DNA from: Siphlonurus alternatus
Lineage: Eukaryota > Arthropoda > Insecta > Ephemeroptera > Siphlonuridae
NCBI GenBank assembly: GCA_949825025.1
Contig: OX463778.1
Span: forward strand, 46,276,829 to 46,340,828
Length of the DNA: 64,000 nucleotides
Reading direction: 5' to 3'
Each line of letters opens with the position of its first letter. Positions within the stretch are counted from its first letter, which is position 1. The translations under genes were made by a program, and so were the position numbers. This document shows positions 11,952 to 23,224 of this stretch, piece after piece. Below the pieces are notes generated by a model. It was not told the DNA's origin and ran no database searches. It saw only the letters and a program-made list of their open reading frames with translations.

Positions 11952-14083
11952 AACCAGCAGGCTATTTTTGGCTGGCAATTGTACAGTTAATGTTTGTTGA
12001 AATAATTTTTAAAAAACCTGCACTGAAAATGAATCAGCTTTCAAAAAAGTAAAATATTATTGATTTCTTGAAAAATTCACATTTAGCATCATATTTCACA
12101 ATATGATAATAAAATATACTTTACTGTAAAAGAAAAGAAAAAAAAATGTACTATACTCTTGGTTTTGAGTTGTAAGAATTATTGAAATGTGCTACTGAAT
12201 ATTTTGCTTTATTGACAAGAGTAGGATTAACTTAAATTGATTGTAAGAATTGAAAGTGTAATACTCCCAAAATTACGAGAGTTCATCAACCTCTAAGCCA
12301 ATGCTGCTGCAACCTTAAGATATCTTTAAACGTAACAAACTTAAATAATAGCTACTCTGAGTTGCTGTGGACAACCCCATGTACTGTATTCTTGCATTGG
12401 CTTCATTTCCTCACTCTCCACATATTTTGTAAGTTCCTATCCTCATTTGTGCACTCCAAGTTTGATGCAATGATATTTGATGACTCAAATGAGCAAAAGT
12501 GATCATGCTCAAAATGCAGCATCATAGGATTCATAGATAGCATAAGCATGACAAAATAAATGTTTTCCTCAATTGATTGATTTATTAATTCAATTTTTAA
12601 TTAACTTTAGGAAGCTTCCACGCAGCCACCAACATATTAGTAAATCTTTTACTCTGATCTGATTTTTAATGTTGCATTGTCCATACTTTTTACCATTCCC
12701 CTGTACAGGATAACATCAGCCCAATATGTAAGTTATAAAATTACTTGCATTTTGTTTACTACCCATTGATATGACCCTTCAAATGTAAAATTTCCCGTAA
12801 CAAAAAAGTAAGGTTTCTGGCTAAACCCTTTAATTAATTAAAGAAGCATAATTTCTCAACTTAAATGGTTAGAATCTTATCTACCATCAGGCCCTCACCT
12901 AAATCACAGATTTAAATGCCATCTACTGCTAGTAGTTTATTTCAATGTCCCCTCGATGTATTTATGTTATTGTGTTTGCCAGAAATGGCGTACCAGAAAG
13001 TATGCTGATGTCTTGATGCACTCCGAGTGGATGATGGAAGTCCCTCCAGACCTTGAAAACCAGTGGTTTTTTGTTCCCTGCCCTGCTGGAAAGCGTTGTT
13101 TAGTGATCGCAGAACAGGTAAATATTGTTAAAATTATGTAATAATGCGGGTAGCCTATGTACTTTTTCTTTCGGGCATTTAAAAATGATATTTCTTGCTG
13201 TGACTATTCAAAAATTCCTAACAATCAACAAACCATTAAATAACGGTAAAAAAACACTGTGATCAGTTCAAAATTTAAGGGAAAGAGAACATCAATCAGC
13301 TGTTTTTTTTTTAACTCCATTTGATTAACATGTAAACCTTAGCAGACACAAAAAAATCTGAAATTTTTTTGAGCGATAGATTTTAGTACCTAAAAGCCAC
13401 AGAAAAAAAAATCAAGCCAATTTTTTTTTATTATTATTTTTTTTTTTTTTTAATATTCAGCATAGGGCTTTCCCATGGAGAGACAATCAAAAACCTTAAT
13501 TAAAAAAAATTGTCTCAAGTAATTGTTTTGAAATTTTTTCTGTGGATTTTAGGTACTAAAATCTGTCTCTTAAAAAAATCAAAATTTTTGTGTGTCTGCT
13601 AAGGTTTACATGTTAATCAAATGGAACTAAAGAAACAGCTGATTGGTGTTCTCCTTCCCTTAAGTGCTGGTATTGCTTGCCGAGACGTCAAGCAGTCAAG
13701 ACCGTCGACTTTGCTGTGTGCTTATTACTAGACTTGTGACATCATCTCATCTACTTTATGAAATTACGTTTTGTCTTAACTAAGTGAATTTACTTGTGTT
13801 AAAACTTTACAATCATCACTTGCTCCAGCAGTGTGTTTAACGTCAATCTTCATCGTCATTTTGCCGCATTCCATCAGACAAAGACAGTGCATCGCTGCAA
13901 CACTGGTAGCAGTATGGACATGGTTTCAGCATGATTCATCATGTTGGAATGTGTCCTTCATCGTCATAGTTACGTCTGGTGACTTTTTGACTAAAAAATA
14001 AAATTGTAAAATTAAAAAAATAAAAATAATAATAAAAATAACTACAAATAAAAAACACTTAATAATTTATTAATTACTATTTG

Positions 14084-14166
<83 letters not shown>

Positions 14167-15596
14167 CGGGCAATGACTGCTAGGTCCACAAACCTGAAGT
14201 CAATACATAAATAAATTAATTTTAATTCAATTCCCTTTAGTGCTTTTTGAAAATAAGTACACTTCCCCATTGACTGTGGCAAAAATCTTATTTTGTGCTG
14301 GCTGTACAATGCAGCTTTGTTTTGTATTAAAATTATATTATTAAAACATTTTATTCAGTATTGGCTTACTACTAGTAAAATGTTTTAATAACCAATACGT
14401 GGGCTTAAGAAATGAAGAAGATTACATTAATTATTACATTTTTGTGTCTGCAGAAATCAACACGAGCATACTCAAGCTCTGGCAATCTTCTGGCAAGTTT
14501 TGAGTCTCTGCTGCCTGGGGGTGGACGCTTCTCAAGTGCATCAAGCCGCACACTTCTAGACTGTGTGTGGAGCTGGCGTGCTCAGACATACTATGTGCTT
14601 GATGTGTTGGCCTGGGGTAATCAGCCTTTCAGTGATTGTGAGGTTTGTATCTACTTTGTCAGTCTTCAATAAGTCATTAGTATTGTACCTAACAAGGTCC
14701 AGCTAAACAACTTGGAGCCCTTACTTTTGGTTCTTTGATCGTACCGTTATTCAGGAAGACAACAGGTAGAAAGGATGGTAAAATTAACTTTGTAGTTTTG
14801 TACTAGGAAAACTGAATTTTTTGTAATTTAATTGATTGTAATGATACTGCTTAAATGAGGTAGAATTTTCCTTTCAAAATATTTTAAGTAGATCCTGAAT
14901 TTTTTAAAAAAATATTTTTGATATTTTTTTTATGGGAAAAATGACAGTGCAATTATATAGGATCAAGAGTGAATGGTATTCTGTTGGCACTTTTTAAATG
15001 GTACAAATAAATCTAATTTACAGTAACTTTATTTAGTAACTTAATGTCTCGTACATTTCTTCCAGGTCGAATTTCGTGCTTGCTGGTTGCAATCTAAATT
15101 TGAAGAGCTTGACGGAATATCTGAAATTAAAAAGGGAAACAAATTCAAATTTGTTTCTCTTCCGTTTCGACTGTGCTCGTCGTCAGACCTGTCTGGCACC
15201 ATGCAGGGCCTCCCTCCGTTCTCTGACGTGATGGACGGGGTTCTGTTCTACCATCGCGAGGCTCACTACACACCTGGCCCCAGCCCGCTGGTAGTGTGGC
15301 TGCTTCCGTTTATGCTTCCTGAGGTGCTGGGGGTAAATATAAATGAAGCCCTGTCTGCTCAACAACCGTCAAACTACCCAGGACACCTCGAGTTTGTACA
15401 GCAGTTTCAGAGTCAAGACCGTAGACAACGTAGAGAACAGTATCGACAAAGGAAAGCAGCAAGCAGGGCAGTCCTGCAATGTAACGATGTTGATTCTTCT
15501 ATGGATGCTCATGACTGTGAAGAAGAGGAGGAAAGTGAGACTATCAAGCTAGAAGAGGGAGAATCAATTGAGATTTGTGATAATTGTGAGGGGTGA
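10518..15596 (+). CDS. SNUPN: Snurportin-1 (five exons)
   Basis: Nuclear import adaptor that binds the trimethylguanosine cap of spliceosomal snRNPs and carries them to importin-beta. Exons 10518-10687, 11734-11854, 12983-13117, 14454-14642 and 15066-15596 join in frame with GT..AG introns to give 381 aa (human protein about 360). The ATG has a good context (CAAAATGG). Residues about 31-70 form the importin-beta-binding domain (KKHYKMKSFSS, then the basic DRRKRLLEIQKKKRK). An acidic linker follows (VLIPEEEFEEEEKDVTED). The cap-binding domain starts in exon 3 (SEWMMEVPPDLE, CPAGKRCLVIA) and runs through LLPGGGRFS, YYVLDVLAWGNQPFSDCE, CWLQSKF, DGVLFYHREAHYTPGPSPLV and WLLPFMLPEVLGV. Trp113 (SEWM) and Trp212 (CWLQ) are likely cap-stacking residues by analogy with the human structure. 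The acidic tail is not conserved. Intron 1 holds a tRNA-like SINE and intron 3 a family-A MITE. Confidence 0.95.
10951..11022 (-). repeat. tRNA-derived SINE head or tRNA pseudogene
   Basis: On the minus strand a 72-nt cloverleaf-like segment has an A box (TGGTGTAATGGTTA) and a perfect B box (GGTTCGAGTCC). The D stem is GTGT/GCAC and the T stem GTGGG/CCCAC. The acceptor (GACCGGG/CCTGGCT) has one mismatch plus wobble pairs. The anticodon stem has a mismatch and the loop (CGCGAAT) lacks the universal U33, so this is unlikely to be a functional tRNA. It sits in SNUPN intron 1, antisense to the gene. Confidence 0.65.
11917..11946. repeat. (TA)n microsatellite in SNUPN intron 2
   Basis: A short uninterrupted TA tract just downstream of the exon 2 splice donor. 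Confidence 0.9.
13275..13663. mobile_element. MITE family A in SNUPN intron 3
   Basis: An inverted repeat with TTAAGGGAAAGAGAACA at the left and its counterpart ending CCCTTAA at the right. Both arms carry CAGCTG, TTAACATGTAAACCTTAGC and the 'agattttagtacctaaa' core. A GCATAGGGCTTTCCCATGGAG motif lies near the centre, as in the copies at 45403 and 60836. No frame is present. Confidence 0.75.
14086..14163. repeat. (TA)n microsatellite
   Basis: About 78 bp of pure TA in SNUPN intron 3. Confidence 0.95.
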
Positions 15597-15749
15597 ATTT
15601 TTAACTTTTTAGGTGTAATTGTATGTATCATATTTATAGACAATATACACAGATATTTTTACTGTTTGATGGTTTTTAAAAATACAACATAATATAATTT
15701 AATTATTTGAAAAAATCGAACTAAGCGATATTTATTTTTTTTAAAAGTA

Positions 15750-15991
15750 GATAGAAACACATATATGATAGAAAAAGATTTGTTGGGAAGGGAGATAGTT
15801 CGAGCTTTTAGCCGTCAGTGACCCAGCAAAAAGAGAAAAATTAATTAAAACAACGCTAGTAAACCTAAACACTACACACCTGTAGCGTTGTTTTAATTAA
15901 TTTTTCTCTTTTTGCTGGGTCACTGACGGCTAAAAGCTCGAACTATCTCCCTTCCCAACAAATCTTTTTCTATCATATATGTGTTTCTATC
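15750..15991. repeat. Perfect palindrome, 109-bp arms, 24-bp spacer
   Basis: Positions 15750-15858 are the exact reverse complement of 15883-15991; I compared the arms base by base and saw no mismatch. The spacer is 24 nt. The outer ends read GATAGAAACACATATATGAT. A diverged single-arm relative occurs at 17362-17437. It begins 154 nt after the SNUPN stop codon, so it may be transcribed as a long dsRNA hairpin in that gene's 3' UTR. It abuts the Penelope-like remnant. Confidence 0.9.
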
Positions 15992-16380
15992 AACATAATA
16001 TAATGTTAGTAAATCACTTTTTCGTGCAAAGGATATTCATATTGAATTTTATTTCACTTTTCGGACTTTTACCTTTGCTGGTGTTCGAAGTAATCCTTCT
16101 GTGTGTAGTATGTTGCGATGGTGACTTACTTGTTAGTGTTGCATGGACTTGCATGTACTACACATATCACAGTAAGTTTCTAGAGTCAACCGCTCTCTTC
16201 CTCAGGTGATCTGAGACTAAGTACGTGTACTTGAGAATACCTAGAGAACCTGATGTAAGACTTTGAGAAGGGGAGGGGGAATGAGATGCTATTTGTGGAT
16301 GGTGTGTATAGAAGGAGAGGGAAGGAGGAAGGAGGAGGCGGCGGGGAGAGGGGGGCGGGAGATGACTTAATTTTTAATAG

Positions 16381-16710
16381 CTATTTTATGGTCGTATTTG
16401 CTTGGCTTCGTGTCGCCGGGAAGGCTGGGATTAGAGGATCCCACGCTGGGTGCAACATAGCACTGCATTGGGTGATGCTGACCTTAGGTTGCCTATATAT
16501 TTCTATTGCTTCCTGTATCTTCCTCTTTTGTTTATTAACTTCTTTCCCTATGGTTTTAATATCTTCATGAATTATTTTATGATTTATTGCTTTTTCTATT
16601 TCACTATTTGATAGAATGTGATCTGCTAATTTTGAGTATATGTTTTTTTTTATGTTTTCTTCGTGTTCATTTATTCTATGTTACAACGCTCTGCACTTCT
16701 CGCCAATATA
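16381..16710 (-). pseudogene. Penelope-type GIY-YIG endonuclease C-terminus (broken)
   Basis: One frame reads YIGEKCRAL, then a TAA stop, then HRINEHEENIKKN, SKLADHILSNS and QKRKIQEAIEIYRQ, running about 110 codons to a TAG. The order YIGE...R...EH...LADH...EAIEI is characteristic of the endonuclease domain of Penelope-like elements. The in-frame stop and the loss of everything upstream of the YIG motif show that it is not functional. The gene-like tail after EAIEI matches nothing I know. Confidence 0.75.
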
Positions 16711-16850
16711 CTTTTTTCCACATTTCCTCCTTCCCTCTCCTCCTATACACACCATCCACAAATAGCATCTCATTCCCCCTCCCCCTTCCCTTCTCAAAGT
16801 CTTACATCAGGTATCTCTAGGTATTCTCAAGTACACGTACTTAGTCTCAG

Positions 16851-16893
16851 ATCACCTGAGGAAGAGAGCGGTTGACTCTCGAAACATAGTGAT
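16851..16893 (+). ncRNA. Hammerhead-like ribozyme core in Penelope-like arm (candidate)
   Basis: The layout is ATCAC (stem I), CTGAGGA (fits CUGANGA), one extra A, GAGAG-loop-CTCTC (stem II), GAAA, then CATA and GTGAT (stem I return). Cleavage would follow the A before GTGAT. Hammerheads are known from Penelope pLTRs, usually with minimal stem III. Here stem III would be almost absent and the extra A is atypical. The copy in the left arm keeps CTGAGGA, GAAA and the ATCAC/GTGAT pairing. Activity is uncertain and it may be decayed. Confidence 0.35.
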
Positions 16894-17361
16894 ATGTGTA
16901 GTACATGCAAGTGTTAGTGACGTGCACGAACACTAAGTGACCATCGCAACATACTACACACAGAAGGATTACATCGAACACCGGCAAAGGTAAAAGTCCG
17001 AAAAGTGAAATAAAATTCAATAATATAATGTTTAAGTCTGATTCTGTAAATAAAAAGTAAACATTGCTGAACATTTAATTTAAGCACAATTAAGTTTAAC
17101 AACTTTCTTTATTTTCTAAGTTGCTTTAATTGTTTCCATCTCATATTGTCTTATACTGTTAATAACTTAAATAACATTAATTAATTTTTTTATAGGTAAG
17201 TTTATAAGACCTTAAATGCTGGTTATTCCTGTCCTTTCCTTTAAATGCTTCATATATCATATATTAGTTGCAAGTAGAGGTTGACTCTTTAAATAATAGA
17301 GAAAATAACAGAAATACAATAATATATAATATTTAATGAGTTGATTTTTTTTTTCTTTTTT

Positions 17362-17437
17362 TTTAAGCTCTCTTTTTGCTGGCGGGTCAATGATGGCCAA
17401 AAGCTTTAAATTGAACTATGTATTTCCCAATTTCAAT
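17362..17437. repeat. Diverged relative of the palindrome arm
   Basis: CTCTTTTTGCTGG..GGGTCAATGATGGCCAAAAGCTTT...AACTATGTATTTCCCAA aligns with the right arm of the 15750-15991 palindrome with several changes and a small insertion. This indicates an older member of the same repeat family. Confidence 0.6.
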
Positions 17438-18165
17438 TTATTTTTTATAATCTTAAATGCTATTGGAACTTTTTTTTATACATTTTTAAACCATGAAACC
17501 ATTTGTACTTCATTTTAGGTTTTGTATGTTTTCTATTACATTTTTGTTATTGTAGATGATCGAGTTATAGGGGGCATTCACAAATCAAACGTCTATGCAG
17601 GTTATAGTTTCTTAGCACTAATAAAATATGAAATAATATTATTGTACTCTTTTTCTCCCTCTTTACCCAAGCAGCCTTGATCAAGACAAAATATTCTCAC
17701 TTTTTGCTTTGTCCATCCTAGTCTTGAATTAAGTCTTATTTCTCCATGATCCAAGTATTCAATCTGTAACAAGGTACCCCATGGAGTTTTGACAAATTGG
17801 TGCAAGAGAGGCAGCACACTTGCTTCATGAGAAAATAATGTACTATAACTGTTTGAGAGACGTCATATATATCACTCCTAAGAAATTTTTCTTGACATGT
17901 GAACTTGTTTGTAATATTAAACTTATTTATATGCATGTATTACATAATATATATACAGTGTATGTACTTTAATTGTGTCGGTGAATATACATTGTAAATT
18001 GCTGAAAGTATGTATTTTGATTCTCCTTATTCCTAGCTTAATTCCTTAAAAAAAAATATTTTAAATTTATAGTGCAGTTGAACCAAACTATCAAAAATTA
18101 GCATGCACAATTACAGGTACTGTATACAAGTATACTGGTTTATAGCTCCTTTAGCTCTGACTGTC

Positions 18166-18489
18166 AATGGAGTACCGACCTCAATTTTTTTTATTGCAGA
18201 AATGGATAGAGGGTGCAAGGTTATGCTACTCTGATTTTTTTCAGATTTTTTAGAGCCCGGCAACTATTTTTGAAAATTATTGAAAGTACAGAAAAAGTGC
18301 CGCCTCTTGCCGCCTCTCTTAATAAAAGATAGGACCCAAAAGGGACGTGGATTCGAACCCGACCTCGGCAAAACTTTTTAGCAATACTTCCCGGTCCCTA
18401 AAAAATCTGAAAAAAATCAGAGTAACACAACTTTTCATCCTCTATCCATTTCTGCAATAAAAAATTTTGAGGTCGATACTCGATCCATT
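18166..18489. mobile_element. MITE family C (AATGGAGTACCGACC ends), copy 1
   Basis: The left end AATGGAGTACCGACCTCA is mirrored at the right by TGAGGTCGATACTCGATCCATT. Both arms contain TGCAGAAATGGATAGAGGGTG-type sequence and TTTTTCAGATTTTTTAGAG. The centre holds GGATTCGAACC (18349-18359), a perfect Pol III B box on the minus strand. It abuts the family-B element that starts at 18488. Confidence 0.75.
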
Positions 18490-18845
18490 AAGGGTAAGAT
18501 AACGCCACCAATGTTAAAAAAAATCCCTCGCACAAAAATTCTGAAAAAAAAAATTAAAATGTTGTCCTCTACACCCCCTATCAGTAGCTAAAATGTCAGG
18601 TACACAAATACGATCTAGTTTTCGAGTTATGAATTTTTAAAGTTGACCACTTTAACATGGAGGAATGAAACTTCCATGTTAAATCGGTCAACTTTAAAAA
18701 TTCATAACTCAAAAACTAGATCGTATTTGTATACCTGATATTTTAGCTACTGATAGGGGGTATAGAGAAGAACATTTTAAATTTTTTTCAGAATTTTTGT
18801 GCAAGTGTTTTTTTTTTAACATAGGTGGCGTTATCTTACCCTTAA
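18488..18845. mobile_element. MITE family B, copy 2
   Basis: TTAAGGGTAAGATAACGCC at the left and GGCGTTATCTTACCCTTAA at the right, followed inward by ACCAATGTTA and AACATAGGT. The arms share AACTAGATCGTATTTGTA and a GTTGACC..GGTCAAC centre. It is closely similar to 56665-57019. Confidence 0.85.
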
Positions 18846-19503
18846 GCACACCAATAAGACAAGGACAAGAATAATGAAATAAAACAATTAGTGAAAAGGA
18901 TGAGATATAAAATTTTATTCACATCTGTTCTGTATAACAAAAGCTATAAGGTAAAACAAAATCAATGTATTTATATAACATTATTTTGGATTGCACTGAT
19001 ATTCACGTCTGACAAAAAATTTAGCGTTTGAAGAGACTTGAATCCAACACTGAAATGGAGAGGACGTCTGGTTAGTGTAGGCAAAAACTAGAGTTAACAA
19101 TGAAATTGAAGGAATATTGAAACGCGTGTTTTTTCTAGTTTGCATTGCTGCTAATTAAAGTAGATTAGTGAGTACCTCATTCAACTGATAAAAATTATCA
19201 CTCTTTCATCCATCAAAACAATATAATATTGTATTTTAACACTAAATATATTGCATTATAGTATCAATGTGTACAATTCGATTTTGCTTATTACCAAAAT
19301 GAAAGTGATGAATACCTAGAATTTTTTATGTTTACATGCTTTTAAAGCTATTTGGTATTTTATATCGTTATTAATGTTTGTGAATAAAAAGGAAAAAACT
19401 TAAATTTATTAACTCACAGTCAAACAGCAGAACTTAAATGAAATGTAAAATCAGTTAACTTTGAATAATTTAGAATTTAATTCTCTGAAAAAATAACTAT
19501 AAA

Positions 19504-19508
<5 letters not shown>

Positions 19509-19546
<38 letters not shown>
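19509..19546. repeat. (TA)n microsatellite
   Basis: A pure TA tract of about 38 bp. Confidence 0.9.
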
Positions 19547-19548
<2 letters not shown>

Positions 19549-21166
19549 GAAATTTTGTATGCTATTTGAAACCACACAAAGAATTTGAACTTTATTACAA
19601 AATTGCATACTCCCAAATAATTGGCAATAAACTATACTGTAATGCAAGTGACAAATTCATAAGAATTTCAATGCTATATTAAGTAATAAGAAAATAAAAT
19701 CTAATAAAATGAAGTACATAATTCATGTATACATCAATACTAAACAAAACAAGGAAGCCAAAATACTACAGAGAATAAACAATTGCATAATATAACATAT
19801 AACAACCGGCCCTAACTATTCATTTGCTACGAAACTAGGGAAAATTTATTTTAATTTTAACCATTTTTCATTACAAGACAAATGTTATACAGCACATTTT
19901 TTTATTTTAAAGTTGCTGCTGTTTGTAAAACAGTATGAAAGCTGACAGTAAGGCACTTTTCAGATAATACTGTCAATAAAAAAATGACGTAGCATTTGAA
20001 TCAATAGTTTTTAACATCAACACTTTCTAATACTTTTTAGAATAAGATAGTTAATTGGGCTATATTATTAATATGCATAGGGTAGGAGATGGTCCGCTAT
20101 AATTTTATAATGATTATACTATATAGGTATGCTCCAATTACTGAAAAGGTTGGCATTGGAAGTCTTAACTTTTTTTTTCCACTTTACAATGGTAAAAAAC
20201 GCAAACTTTAACATGGGAAAGCTTGTGTTTTAATTCTATAATTACAACCTGGAACATGAAAATTGCCCGGCCCCTTATCTTACAATGTTCATAGGAGACT
20301 TCAGAAAATTGGATTCTACTTCACTGCATGCCAATTAATAAACCACAAATAATTATAGATAGCTTTTTCACTTTTTATTCAATTGAACGAACTTGCTTTT
20401 ATAGCAGGGTAAAAAAAAATGTACAGTACAGTACTCGTACTATTTTTAAACTGAAATTAGATCACTGCAAACAGTGCAAACCATAACCACAAATCTCTAT
20501 TTGTTTAATTAATATTTGACAAGTACATGTTAATTTCACTGGAAAAAGGATAGTACTCAAAAGGGACTACAATTATACTAATTTTACAATAAATCATACA
20601 TTATTATAATAGAAACCAGCGTTTCAGTGTACATATTATATATTTAACAATGATCGATACAATGGTGTTATTTTGCCTGGTTTTATGTTGTCAATTGTCA
20701 TGCAAATATTTGATCACAGTACAGTCTATTTAAATAATGATAATTTGATCTGCAATGAACTATACATTTGAATGCATCATAAATAAAAACAATTTTGCTT
20801 GACAAGATGCTGATGTGATGATACACATATTATCTTATTGGCAGTGTTATCTATTTTAAGAATATACTGCACACTGACGATATGATTCTTTTATTTTTAT
20901 ATAATTTCATATAAAACACAGTAATTGTACAATAATACCGGTTAATGTATTTACAAAGAAATTTGCTAGTTCTATTTTTATTTGCTCTACTAAATTATCA
21001 AAAAAGATTTTATTAACGGTACTGCCTAATATAAAATTTACATGCTAAGATCTGAATGCACCGCAGGTAAATTATTTATATGCATAAATAAATTGAAAAA
21101 TGAACTAAAAAAAAATGCACTAATTATGACCTTTAACCATGCATGCAAAGAGAGAGAGAGAGAGAG

Positions 21167-21205
<39 letters not shown>

Positions 21206-21306
21206 CAAAAAAAAAGAGACAAAATTTGTTAAGAACACTCACTTGTAGAAATGCCAAAATCCTTGCTAGCAATCTGAATTTTCTTATCTTATGGTTTTAA
21301 CTCCTT

Positions 21307-21349
<43 letters not shown>
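21167..21349. repeat. Poly-A tract followed by poly-T tract
   Basis: An (AG)n stretch runs into about 30-35 A residues (to about 21203). A run of about 39 T residues follows at 21310-21349. The two could pair. This may be retroposon tails or simple-sequence expansion, and the exact lengths are prone to assembly error. Confidence 0.7.
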
Positions 21350-21351
<2 letters not shown>

Positions 21352-22900
21352 AATTTTAAAACAATATACACATACACACTGTGTATCTGCAACCAATCAA
21401 ACTTTGGAGGAACATCAGATCCCATTTAGAGTGCCAAAAGATTATCTACCTTGACCTGTAAATAATATTTATAGCTTAATAAAAAAAAAATAAAAGTAAT
21501 ATTTTTAAGTTAGGTATTTTATACTTTAAATAACAAAAAGTGACTTTTGAAAAAGCAGATAGTTTTAACTACATTTTGGTTTACATGACAACTAACTGTT
21601 CCACAGAGTTTGTTTTTACGTTAAAACTAGCAAATAAAATAAGAAAACTGAAATTTCATGGATAGGATTTAAACTGTTATCTACAATACATTATAATAAT
21701 TTTAATATTCAAAATTTATCATAACATAAAACAAAGGAAAATAGCAGTTACCTAATTAAGAAGCTATGCAAGGCTTGGGAGAAAACAGTTTCAAGATAGC
21801 AATAAAGCATTAAGATTTTTAAAACATATATCCTGTGTTACTTTTAATACAGTTCTTTAAATAATTTCTTAAATAATTTGAATTTAAATATTATTCTGGT
21901 AAGTATGAAATCTGATATATCTAATTACTTTAGCAATAGCTGATTTAGTGCTTAGCAACATTTATAGCCAGAAAAATAAAAAAATTAGAGGGCATTATGT
22001 GCTTTTGGGGGGGGGGGGGGGGCAGAGGGGGGGGTCCTACTCTACCCATATATTTTCCATATACTGAGACAACCCTTCCCCCCCCCCCCTTTTCTGTCAT
22101 TCCTTTAACACCACTGCATTTATCGCAGCATCATTTTCAGGTAGCAACAAAATTTTTAAGCTGAATATACATTAGTTTAAACTATTGAATTTGGTCTGAA
22201 AGAAAAAATAACAATACAAAATACAACTTATTTTTGGTAGTATAAATGAAAACAAAAGTTTGCAAATAAAGTTGAGTCAGTTTAAATTTAACAAAATAGG
22301 GGCATCAAAAGTAAACTACTCTTATTTATCTAATTTTTTTTCTCTGAAGAAAATGCAAATTAAAACAATGATGGTACTAAACAAAAACACTTTTAATGAA
22401 TTTTAATTAAAAATTTAACAAAAATAATTTCTAATGCATTATTTTTTTTAAAAAAAAAAACAGAGATATTTTATAAACGTATAACTTAAAAAATACAAGT
22501 TTCACTTCCATTCAAAAAAATAAAAATAAACTAACATTAAGCTAATGAAAAAAAAAAAAAATTAAATGCCAAAACTTTTAGACAAACTAGCATTCATTAT
22601 ACTTGACAAGCACAATTTTATAGATGCATACATTACCCAGTACATATTTATTACTACTATACAATGTTTTTTAATGAATAGGACCTATAATTTATCACTT
22701 TAAATATTATTTATACATCACACACACTTATTGGGTTAATAATAACATAATTATTTATTTTCCTTTTTATGTGCACATATAAAATTGTCCCAAATAATTA
22801 TAATAATAATAATAATGATTTTGTATTATCATTATTATAATAATTGCAGGCCTACACAATTAAAATAGTATAAAAATTGTTTCTTTTCATTTCCGTGCAA

Positions 22901-23224
22901 TTATAATTTCACGTACACTACGCAAGCACACCCACTGTTAACAGTTCCTGGAGCTGGAGAGGTCCGTGCAAGGTTTTGTTGTTGCTGCTGTTGCTTCTTG
23001 GGTGTGGTAGGAGGCTCATTACTGTGTTTGCCTGGGCTCAGGCGCTGGCCCGGGCACGGCTTGGGCTAGAGCAACTTCTCTGTGACAGAGCTGGTGGTGC
23101 AGGAGCTAACTGTGGAGCTGGGACGCTCTTCCTCCACCTCAGGAGCTACTGCAGTCGTTACTGCTACCGCCGCGGCTGCCACTTGCACCGCCTGTTGCAC
23201 GGCTGCCGTGGGGTGCAGTAGTTG
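22901..23224 (-). other. Stop-free extension of the ABHD17 frame (readthrough candidate)
   Basis: After the ABHD17 stop (TGA, 23225-23227) the same frame continues for 52 sense codons to a TAG (23066-23068), then for 54 more to a TAA (22901-22903). The six bases after TGA are CAACTA, which fits CARYYA, the context that promotes readthrough of the tobacco mosaic virus leaky stop. The first extension is Ala/Val/Thr/Ser/Gln-rich with an acidic PEVEEER. The second contains a KKQQQQQQN stretch. High GC lowers the chance density of stops, so this is suggestive only. It may simply be 3' UTR. Confidence 0.3.

Larger units (their letters stand above)
16041..17022 (-). mobile_element. Penelope-like retroelement remnant with inverted arms
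   Basis: Two arms of about 290-300 bp (16041-16333 and 16722-17022) are inverted copies of each other, from the outer ATTGAATTTTATTTCAC to the inner GGTGTGTATAG. Between and partly within them, the minus strand encodes the end of a GIY-YIG endonuclease of the Penelope type (see 16381-16710). Penelope-like elements commonly carry repeated pLTR segments in direct or inverted order, which fits. The reverse transcriptase part is missing. An age estimate is not possible by eye, but the arms differ at several places. Confidence 0.75.
18846..23224 (-). other. Long gene-free stretch, probable ABHD17 3' UTR or flank
   Basis: No exon is recognised over about 4.4 kb. TIR elements, dense on either side, are conspicuously rare here. 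On the minus strand an AATAAA (18914-18919, in GTGAATAAAATTTTAT) could be the distal polyadenylation signal of ABHD17, which would imply a 3' UTR of about 4.3 kb. The proximal 300 nt (22920-23224) is GC-rich and the rest very AT-rich. Transcript data would be decisive. Confidence 0.3.

Noticed and set aside
14070..14309. Tyr-Ile repeat frames at TA tracts (also at 33516, 58100 and 58454)
   Set aside because: Translation of (TA)n gives alternating Tyr and Ile in every TA tract; no protein is implied.
17602..17936. Two overlapping minus-strand frames of about 70 aa
   Set aside because: No domain, AT-rich codon composition, no splice-site support; left as non-coding.
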